Source: Planctomycetota bacterium (GTDB lineage Bacteria; Planctomycetota; Planctomycetia; Pirellulales; UBA1268). From it: DNA of 5,224 bases. Below are positions 1-5,224 of this stretch, piece by piece; the stretch's first letter is position 1, and each line of letters starts with the position of its first letter. The translations under genes and the position numbers were made by a program. A model generated the notes under the pieces. The model saw only the letters and a program-made list of their open reading frames with translations. It did no database searches and was not told the DNA's origin. The stretch lies in the NCBI GenBank assembly GCA_027622795.1, contig JAQBZA010000261.1, positions 1-5,224 of the forward strand, read 5' to 3'.

Positions 1-160
1 AGACAAGCGCAGCCAGGATGGCGGAGCGCCGTCTGCATCCGAGAGAGCGGAGGGCCGGGCACCGATCCGCCGCAGGTGGATTGGTCGACCCTCCGCGAAC
101 GTCCGGCGACGGGTCACGGGCAGCCCCGAACGCCAGCCGCTGGCTTTCCCTCCCGCCGTG

Positions 161-1933
161 CTATTTCTTGATCAGATCCCGCACGGTCATCCCGCTCGGG
201 ATCATCGGCAGCACATGCTCCTGATACGGCACCTGGACGTCGAGCAGCGCCGGCCCGGGAGCGTCGATCAGCCGCTGGAGCGCCCCTTCAAGATCGGCCT
301 GCTCCGACACCGTCTCGGCCTGCCAGCCGAAGCCCTGCGCGATCGCCACGAAGTCGGGATAGCGGCACTCCGGCGAGATGCCGTCGCCCTGTCCACAGGC
401 CTCGGGGTTGTCAATCGGCCCGAGGTAGGTGTGGGCCCGGTTGCCCTTGAAGAACCGATCCTCCCACTGCACCACCATACCGAGGTGCTGGTTGTTGAGC
501 AGCAGCACCTTCACCGGAATGTTTTCCGTCTTGCAGGTGGCAAACTCCTGGATGTTCATCAGGATGCTGCCGTCGCCGTCGATATCGACCACGAGCGACT
601 CCGGGTGGGCTACCTTCGCCCCCATCGCCGCCGGCAGGCCGAAGCCCATCGTGCCGAGGCCGCTGGAGGAGAGCCACGTCCGCGGACGGCGAAACGTGTA
701 GAACTGGGCCGCCCACATCTGGTGCTGCCCCACGCCTACCGTGATGATCGTGTCGCGATCAGCCGTGAGCCGCGACAGTTCGGCAATCGCCCGCTGGGCC
801 ACGATCCCGGGATAGCTTTCGTCGAAGGAGAAGGGATCTTCCTTTTTCCACTCGTTGATCTTGTCGTACCACGGCTGGAGCGAGGCCGTCGGCTTCTCGA
901 CGACCTTGTTGAGTTGATGGAGGGCATCCTCCACATCGGCCACGATCGGCACATGCACGAGCTTGTTTTTGTTGAGTTCGGAGGGATCAATATCGATGTG
1001 CACGATGAATCCGTGCTGGGCGAATTCCGCCACCTTGCCGGTCACCCGGTCGTCAAACCGCACGCCGATCGCGATCAGCAGATCGGCCTCGTCGACGGCG
1101 TAGTTGGCATACACGCTGCCATGCATGCCGAGCATGTCGAGCGAGAGCGGGTCGTCACCGGGGTAGGCCCCCAGGCCCATGAGCGTCATCGTGACGGGGA
1201 TGCCCGTCTTCCGCACCAGTTCCCGCAGTTCGTCCGACGCGTCGCCCGTGATCACTCCGCCGCCGGCGTAGATCACCGGCCGCTTCGACCGCTTGATCGC
1301 CGCCGCCACCTGCGCGATTTGCTCGGGGTGGGCCTGCCGTGCCTCGGGGTGATAGCCCGGCAGGTTCATCGCCGCCTCGTAGTCGGGCACGATGTTGGTG
1401 AGTTGGATGTTCTTCGGCAGGTCGATCAGCACCGGCCCGGGCCGCCCGGTCGTCGCGATGAAAAATGCCTCCCGGATCACGCGGGGAATGTCGTTGGCGT
1501 CGGTCACGAGGTAATGGTGTTTCGTGATCCCGCGGCAAACCTCGACGATCGGCGTCTCCTGAAAGGCATCAGTACCGATCACGCTCGTGCCCACCTGCCC
1601 GGTGAGTGCGATGAGTGGCACGCTATCCATCTTCGCATCGGCGATCGCTGTCACGAGGTTGAGTGCGCCCGGCCCACTCGTCGCCATGCACACGCCCGGC
1701 TTGCCGGTGGTGCGGGCATAGCCCTGGGCCGCGAAGCCGCCCCCCTGCTCATGCCGCGGCAGGATGGTACGGATCTTGTGCTGATACTTCGTCAGCGACT
1801 GGTGGAGCGGCATGCTCGCGCCACCGGGATAGGCGAAGATCACCTCCACGCCCTGACGCACCAGTGATTCAACGACCACATCGGCCCCGCTGGCAAAGGC
1901 TTCGGTGGCTTTGGGGGCAGAGGCAGTGGCCAT
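161..1933 (-). CDS. ilvB: Acetolactate synthase, large catalytic subunit
   Basis: This cytoplasmic enzyme uses thiamine diphosphate (TPP), Mg2+ and FAD to condense two pyruvates to acetolactate, or pyruvate with 2-ketobutyrate, in valine, leucine and isoleucine synthesis. The 590-residue protein is full length for the family. The N-terminal TPP-binding domain has FAYPGGAS (33-40), the catalytic glutamate E62 in PRHEQGG, and SGPGALNLV (86-94). GQVGTSVIGTDAFQE (112-126) follows. The central FAD-binding domain includes GVRFDDRVTGK (290-300). The C-terminal TPP domain has GDGS (453-456) and NNQHLGM (480-486), giving Mg ligands D454 and N481 at the family's usual 27-residue spacing. QWEDRF (489-494) and QEHVLPMIPSG (571-581) resemble plant and cyanobacterial enzymes. 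The ATG at 1931-1933 has GAGGAG eight bases upstream, which fixes the start; the stop is TAG. No regulatory subunit gene (ilvN) is visible in the 160 bases downstream. Identification is secure; the choice of ilvB over other paralogue names is by convention. Confidence 0.96.
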   Translation of the reverse strand: MATASAPKATEAFASGADVVVESLVRQGVEVIFAYPGGASMPLHQSLTKYQHKIRTILPRHEQGGGFAAQGYARTTGKPGVCMATSGPGALNLVTAIADAKMDSVPLIALTGQVGTSVIGTDAFQETPIVEVCRGITKHHYLVTDANDIPRVIREAFFIATTGRPGPVLIDLPKNIQLTNIVPDYEAAMNLPGYHPEARQAHPEQIAQVAAAIKRSKRPVIYAGGGVITGDASDELRELVRKTGIPVTMTLMGLGAYPGDDPLSLDMLGMHGSVYANYAVDEADLLIAIGVRFDDRVTGKVAEFAQHGFIVHIDIDPSELNKNKLVHVPIVADVEDALHQLNKVVEKPTASLQPWYDKINEWKKEDPFSFDESYPGIVAQRAIAELSRLTADRDTIITVGVGQHQMWAAQFYTFRRPRTWLSSSGLGTMGFGLPAAMGAKVAHPESLVVDIDGDGSILMNIQEFATCKTENIPVKVLLLNNQHLGMVVQWEDRFFKGNRAHTYLGPIDNPEACGQGDGISPECRYPDFVAIAQGFGWQAETVSEQADLEGALQRLIDAPGPALLDVQVPYQEHVLPMIPSGMTVRDLIKK

Positions 1934-1941
1934 GGGACGGG

Positions 1942-1947
1942 CTCCTC
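1942..1947 (-). promoter_or_regulatory. Ribosome binding site of ilvB
   Basis: On the minus strand this reads GAGGAG, eight bases before the ATG at 1933-1931. It is a strong Shine-Dalgarno match at good spacing and supports the chosen start. Confidence 0.75.
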
Positions 1948-2085
1948 GGGGCAGCGGGACACAAAACGAGCTTCCTTAAAAATACACGATAAATACCCCA
2001 CCGCATCACATGGTAAAAAAGCGGGCCGGCAAGGCGGGAATACGTGGTTCGCCTCCCCGTTGAGACGCGTGCGGCCCGCGACTTT

Positions 2086-2089
2086 GGAG
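2086..2089 (+). promoter_or_regulatory. Ribosome binding site of the esterase gene
   Basis: GGAG lies nine bases before the ATG at 2099. It favours this ATG over an in-frame TTG at 2060, because starting at 2099 places a typical signal peptide at the very N terminus. Confidence 0.65.
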
Positions 2090-2098
2090 CCACAATCC

Positions 2099-3487
2099 AT
2101 GATTCGGCCACTTTTTTTGGCATCTTTCGCCCTGACCTTGGCATTTCCCATCACGCTCGGGGCCGTGGAACTGACCCTGACGGCCCCCCGCGACTTTCAA
2201 GTGGTGCAACGCAGTTCGCCCGGCAAGGGGCTCGTGCGGATCATGGGGGACTTGTCCCGAGACATTCCTGCCGGTGATGCCGTGATCGAAGCCCGGCTGA
2301 CTGATGGCACGGGGGAGGCTCCCTGGCTGCGGGCCGGTGGCACCGTGGCCGGCCGTCGTGTCACGGCCGTGATCCCGGCAGCGGCGGGGGGATGGCGACG
2401 GCTGGAAGTGCGAATCGTCAAGGATGGGAAGGAACTCGCCCGGGGTGCCGTCGCCCATGTTGGCATCGGCGAAGTGTTCGTGGTGGCCGGTCAATCGAAC
2501 TCGGCGAACCATGGCGAGGAGAAACAGCGGCCGCAGACCGACCTCGTTGTTGCGTTCGACGGTCAAGCCTGGCGACCAGCCCACGATCCCCAGCCCGGCG
2601 CGAGTGGCAATGGTGGAAGTTTCCTGCCTGCCTTTGCAGACGCCGTCGTCGCTGCCGAACATGTGCCGGTGGGTATCATCGCCTGCGGAATCGGTGCGAC
2701 GAGCGTACGGGAGTGGCTCCCGCGGGGCGTGCCATTTCCGCATCCTCCCACGATTGAAGCGCGGGTTCAGCAGCGTGCTGATGGACAATGGATGAGCAAG
2801 GGAGACGCCTATTCAATGCTCGTCGGAAGGATGAAGTCAGTCCTGCCAAACGGATTTCGGGCCGTCCTCTGGCATCAAGGCGAGAGCGACGCGAACCAGA
2901 AGGATCCATCGCGTACCTTGCCGGGCAGCCTATATCGCGAATACCTCGAGAGGATCATCACCGAGTCGCGGCGGGATATCGGCTGGCCAGCCCCCTGGTT
3001 TGTCGCCCAGGCCAGCTACCATGTGCCGGGAGACGAGGGGAGCGATGACATTCGCAACGCGCAGGCATCGCTGTGGCAGGATGGCATCGCCCTGCAAGGG
3101 CCCGATTCCGACGCCCTCAGGGGCACTCTCCGCGAGCGTGCCGGCAAGGGTGTGCACTTCAGTGGGGCGGGTCTCCGCGTCCACGGTGAAAAGTGGGCAG
3201 ACAAGGTGGTGCCCTGGCTGCAACGGCAGTGGACCGAGCCCCGCGCGGCTGACGGCGGCACGGAATGGTCGGAGTATGCCCAACTGCCGGAGAGCCACAG
3301 CATCGGCTGGGTCAACGCCCATGTGCGGGCGAAAAACGCCATTCGCTGGGACGGCGTACTCGACGAAGCGAAGTGGGGCACGCCTTCACGCAGCAGGCGA
3401 TTCTCCGTGACTGGGATTGGCAGATCACCACTGCCCAGTGGCGGGAAGCGGTCGAGCAGACGGGTGAGGGCCGCCATGACGAGGTGA
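2099..3487 (+). CDS. Exported sialate O-acetylesterase-like (SASA family) protein, C terminus frameshifted
   Basis: This is probably a secreted or periplasmic carbohydrate esterase that removes acetyl groups from glycans; the substrate cannot be told from sequence. Of 462 residues, 1-22 form a signal peptide (MIR, then a hydrophobic stretch, likely cleavage after LGA) with no lipobox cysteine. Residues 23-120 look like a beta-rich N-terminal domain. The SGNH/SASA esterase domain spans about 125-375: VVAGQSNSAN (128-137) carries nucleophile S133, GIGATSVREW (197-206) is the glycine block, WHQGESDA (258-265) is the family signature, and GVHFSGAG (351-358) carries the likely catalytic H353. The Asp expected three residues before this His is a Lys (K350). 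Residues 405-426, ending in DGVLDEAKW, match the opening of a CBM9-like domain. After that the reading is Arg/Ser-rich and unlike protein, so residues from about 428 to 462 are probably out of frame. The ATG at 2099 is chosen for its Shine-Dalgarno and signal peptide. The family call is firm; integrity of the C terminus is doubtful. Confidence 0.85.
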   Translation: MIRPLFLASFALTLAFPITLGAVELTLTAPRDFQVVQRSSPGKGLVRIMGDLSRDIPAGDAVIEARLTDGTGEAPWLRAGGTVAGRRVTAVIPAAAGGWRRLEVRIVKDGKELARGAVAHVGIGEVFVVAGQSNSANHGEEKQRPQTDLVVAFDGQAWRPAHDPQPGASGNGGSFLPAFADAVVAAEHVPVGIIACGIGATSVREWLPRGVPFPHPPTIEARVQQRADGQWMSKGDAYSMLVGRMKSVLPNGFRAVLWHQGESDANQKDPSRTLPGSLYREYLERIITESRRDIGWPAPWFVAQASYHVPGDEGSDDIRNAQASLWQDGIALQGPDSDALRGTLRERAGKGVHFSGAGLRVHGEKWADKVVPWLQRQWTEPRAADGGTEWSEYAQLPESHSIGWVNAHVRAKNAIRWDGVLDEAKWGTPSRSRRFSVTGIGRSPLPSGGKRSSRRVRAAMTR

Positions 3488-3633
3488 AGTTTGACCTCTG
3501 GCTCCCGAACGGGGTGCCGGTCATTCATGGACTCGTCGTGATCTCCGGCCATGGGAGTGGTGAACCTCTCTACCACCGTGCCGACCTCCGGTCGCTCGCA
3601 AAGGATCTTCTTTTCAGCGAGATGGCGCCGTGA
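3379..3633 (+). pseudogene. Out-of-frame remnant: end of CBM9-like start fused to an alpha/beta-hydrolase-like fragment
   Basis: In the frame one base back from the esterase frame, this stretch reads as plausible protein up to TGA at 3631-3633. The first part, HAFTQQAILRDWDW (3379-3420), could continue the CBM9-like domain that the esterase begins with DGVLDEAKW. From about 3460, HDEVKFDLWLPNGVPVIHG, then LVVISGHGSG and a LAKDL segment, resemble the N-terminal strands of alpha/beta-hydrolases, where a line on substrate or wording like 'lWlPdgv' precedes an HG(S/C)G oxyanion-loop motif. The similarity ends at LAKDL, followed by LFSEMAP and the stop; no GxSxG nucleophile elbow or catalytic acid/His follows. 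The piece has no start codon or ribosome binding site of its own near the relevant sequence. I infer a deletion scar joining two genes, or a decayed reading frame. The hydrolase assignment comes from remembered family patterns and is tentative. Confidence 0.5.
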
Positions 3634-3654
3634 GCCCGTGAGCCATTGAGCCCG
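3631..3654 (+). repeat. Imperfect 8-bp tandem triplicate (TGAGCCCG / TGAGCCAT / TGAGCCCG)
   Basis: Three adjacent 8-bp units occupy 3631-3638, 3639-3646 and 3647-3654. The outer two are identical and the middle one differs in its last two bases. Since 8 is not a multiple of 3, the three TGA triplets fall in three different frames, so the block stops translation in every forward frame just before mfd. The first TGA ends the hydrolase-like remnant. Confidence 0.8.
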
Positions 3655-3660
3655 CCGCGA

Positions 3661-3666
3661 TATACT
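3661..3666 (+). promoter_or_regulatory. Possible -10 element (TATACT) for mfd
   Basis: TATACT differs from the TATAAT consensus at one base and lies nine bases before the proposed GTG start of mfd. Only a poor -35 candidate (GTGAGC, 3638-3643, 17-base spacer, three of six matches) is present. If used, transcription would start within a few bases of the GTG, giving a nearly leaderless message. No good purine-rich Shine-Dalgarno is seen, only a GGGGG run right before the start, which fits that idea. Confidence 0.3.
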
Positions 3667-3674
3667 CCGGGGGC

Positions 3675-5224
3675 GTGGCGACCAACACCACAAGCCAGAC
3701 CGGGCGCTTGCGCGGGCTGGCCACGACGCTCGAATCTCATCGCGGGTTCGCCGACGTCATCGCCAGCCTCACGCAAGGGCATGGCGGGGCGATCGGCGGA
3801 ACCTGGGGATCGAGTTCTGCGCTGACGGTCGCAGCGGTTGCCCAGGCCCAGGCTCGCGAGCAGGCTGGGCTGGGTGAGTGCGGGCTGGTCGTGGTCGTGC
3901 TTCCCCATCCCGCCGATGCCGACGCCTTCGCCGACGACCTGGCGATCTTCACCCACGACAGCGTTGCCGTGCTGCCGGCGCTCGAGACGCTCGGCGAGCC
4001 CGATGACGCCACGCTCGCCGATCCCGCCGAGCCCGAGCGGCTCGCGCTCGTGAAGCGGCTCACCGGGCCGGCCGACCAGCATCCCCGGATCATCGTCACC
4101 ACGATCCAGGCCCTGCTCACGCTGCTCGATGACCCCCGTGAGGTCGAGGAGAGCACGCGGCGGCTCGCGGTGGGCGGCAGTCTTGATCCGGCCGAGTTGA
4201 GCGACTGGCTCATCGCCCGCGGCTGGGAGCAAGTGGACGCGATCGACTCCCCCGGCACGTTCGCCCGCCGCGGCGGCATCGTCGATCTCTTCGCGGCCGA
4301 CTGGGATCGACCCGTTCGCATCGATCTGTTTGGCGACGAGATCGAATCGCTGCGCACGTTTGACACGGTCACGCAGCGGAGCGTCGACACGCTCCCGTCG
4401 ATCGACCTCACAGCCCTTGTGCATCGGCGGGCCGATGGCACCACGCCGGCACGGCGCACGCATCTGGCCGACGTCGTGCCGGCCGGGAGTTGGTGGGCGC
4501 TCGTCGAGCCGGGCGAACTGGCGGAGGAAGCCCGCCGCATGCAGCAGCGGCTGGCCGACGTGGCCGGGGTCGGTGAGCCCGAAGACGTCTTCGCTCGCAT
4601 CTATAAATATCCCTCCGTCACCCTGGCGGCCGTCGCGCCGTCGAGCCTCGAGGCCACGGCCACCCTCGCCGTCGAGAGCGTGGAGCGGTTTACCGGCGTC
4701 CTCGATCGGGTCCGTGAGGAACTCGAGACGGTCGGCCGCGATCAGGAGGTGTGGGTGATCGCGCCAAGTGAGGCCGAGGAGCGGCGGCTGACGGAACTCC
4801 TCGCCGGCACCGCGCCCGATCGCTCCGGCCGGCTCCACTTTGCCCAGGGGCATCTCTCCGGGGGCTTCCGACTGGTGCCCGAGAAGATCGTGCTTGTGGG
4901 CAGCGCCGAACTGTTCTGCCGCGAGGAGGCGGCCGCGGCCCGGGCCCCGCGGCAGCGGCTCTCCCGGGCGATCGATACGTTCCTCGATCTCCACGAGGGG
5001 GATTACGTCGTCCACGTCGCCCATGGCATCGGCCGCTACCGGGGGCTCAAACTCCTGGAGAAGCAGGGCCGCACCGAGGAGTTTCTGGAAATCGAGTTTG
5101 CCGAGAGCACGAAGATCTACGTGCCTGCATCGGCGATCGACCTTGTCCAAAAATATGTCGGTGGCGGCAAGCTCTCCCCAAAGCTCGCCAAGGTCGGCGG
5201 CGCGTTGTGGGAAAAACAGAAGCA
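3675..5224 (+). CDS. mfd: Transcription-repair coupling factor Mfd, N-terminal part (cut by window end)
   Basis: Mfd is a cytoplasmic ATP-driven translocase that removes RNA polymerase stalled at DNA damage and recruits UvrA for nucleotide excision repair. The 516 codons present cover the N-terminal half. Residues about 20-240 form the UvrB-like module that binds UvrA, with degenerate nucleotide-loop region GGTWGSSS (41-48), VTTIQALL (141-148), GTFARRGGIVDLF (194-206) and RIDLFGDEIESLRTFD (215-230). Residues about 265-425 are the less conserved middle domains, ending near AELFCREE (411-418). From about 436 the CarD-like RNA polymerase interaction domain begins: LHEGDYVVHVAHGIGRYRG (439-457), then EIEFAE, KIYVPASAIDLVQKYVGGG (480-498) and the KLAKVGGALWEKQK segment at the edge. 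The helicase motor and C-terminal domain lie outside. GTG 3675 is the best start because an in-frame stop at 3639 leaves only an ATT alternative upstream. The family call is very firm; the exact start is less so. Confidence 0.95.
   Translation, partial: MATNTTSQTGRLRGLATTLESHRGFADVIASLTQGHGGAIGGTWGSSSALTVAAVAQAQAREQAGLGECGLVVVVLPHPADADAFADDLAIFTHDSVAVLPALETLGEPDDATLADPAEPERLALVKRLTGPADQHPRIIVTTIQALLTLLDDPREVEESTRRLAVGGSLDPAELSDWLIARGWEQVDAIDSPGTFARRGGIVDLFAADWDRPVRIDLFGDEIESLRTFDTVTQRSVDTLPSIDLTALVHRRADGTTPARRTHLADVVPAGSWWALVEPGELAEEARRMQQRLADVAGVGEPEDVFARIYKYPSVTLAAVAPSSLEATATLAVESVERFTGVLDRVREELETVGRDQEVWVIAPSEAEERRLTELLAGTAPDRSGRLHFAQGHLSGGFRLVPEKIVLVGSAELFCREEAAAARAPRQRLSRAIDTFLDLHEGDYVVHVAHGIGRYRGLKLLEKQGRTEEFLEIEFAESTKIYVPASAIDLVQKYVGGGKLSPKLAKVGGALWEKQK

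Larger units (their letters stand above)
1934..2098. promoter_or_regulatory. Divergent intergenic region between ilvB and the esterase gene
   Basis: This 165-bp gap separates two genes transcribed away from each other, so promoters for both should lie here unless one gene is silent. The stretch at about 1976-2020 is clearly more AT-rich than the rest of the window and contains runs such as TTAAAAATACACGATAAATA and, at 2014-2020, TAAAAAA. I could not pick a -35/-10 pair with good hexamers and spacing on either strand. I saw no leader peptide with runs of branched-chain codons and no convincing attenuator hairpin in front of ilvB. Placing promoters here is inference from gene orientation and base composition. 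Confidence 0.35.

Noticed and set aside
132..144. Hairpin (GCCAG-CCG-CTGGC) after the ilvB stop as a terminator
   Set aside because: The stem is only five base pairs, and no T run follows in the direction of ilvB transcription, so it is not supportable as an intrinsic terminator.
1..160. Short open frames in the left flank, both strands
   Set aside because: Several frames are open by virtue of high GC, but none shows a start with ribosome binding site or recognisable protein features. It may be plain intergenic DNA or a genome repeat; a self-comparison of the genome would tell.
158..1867. 569-codon open frame on the plus strand, opposite ilvB
   Set aside because: It lies entirely antisense to a certain ilvB gene. 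Its translation is rich in His, Arg and Asp with no recognisable domain, the usual mirror image of a GC-rich gene with biased third positions.
2021..2056. GC-rich inverted repeat AGGCG...CGCCT between the divergent genes as an operator or terminator
   Set aside because: The arms are only five bases with a 13-base loop, expected by chance at this GC content.
2060..2098. Upstream in-frame TTG start giving 13 more residues on the esterase
   Set aside because: It would place an Arg-rich stretch before the signal peptide, and the ATG at 2099 has a well-placed GGAG.
2006..2788. 260-codon minus-strand frame over the esterase start and intergenic region
   Set aside because: Its sequence is low in hydrophobic structure and it overlaps the signal peptide and catalytic core of the esterase; no ribosome binding site or family match was seen.
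3570..5150. 526-codon open frame on the minus strand, opposite mfd
   Set aside because: It is antisense to mfd, which has unmistakable family motifs. The antisense translation has no recognisable fold and reflects codon bias.

Overview
The window looks like chromosomal DNA of a GC-rich bacterium, and a member of the Planctomycetota is the best guess. This is an inference. It rests on the mix of housekeeping genes with an exported sialate O-acetylesterase-like (SASA) protein that ends in the start of a CBM9-like domain, and on the style of the acetolactate synthase. There are no rRNA or tRNA genes, CRISPR arrays, insertion sequences or phage genes that I can support.

Layout. Positions 1-160 are a GC-rich flank in which I see no convincing gene. 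Positions 161-1933 (minus strand) hold a complete acetolactate synthase large subunit, which catalyses the first committed step of branched-chain amino acid synthesis. Positions 1934-2098 form a short divergent intergenic region with an AT-rich core near 1976-2020; each flanking gene has a clear Shine-Dalgarno sequence. From 2099 (plus strand) an exported SASA-family esterase is encoded. Its frame breaks near a G run at 3375-3378, just where a C-terminal CBM9-like domain begins, and the annotated frame then stops at 3487. In the next frame, up to the stop at 3631-3633, the sequence again reads like protein. First come a few residues that could continue the CBM9-like domain, then a piece resembling the N-terminal part of an alpha/beta-hydrolase. 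This looks like a decayed or deletion-fused gene end. An imperfect 8-bp triplicate follows at 3631-3654. From 3675 to the window end is the N-terminal half of Mfd, the transcription-repair coupling factor, cut off by the window edge before its motor domains.

The three genes do not form a pathway. ilvB is divergent from the esterase, and mfd follows the broken esterase region on the same strand with a 41-bp gap. I did not find a new multi-gene system. The most interesting part is the esterase/hydrolase junction at about 3370-3660.
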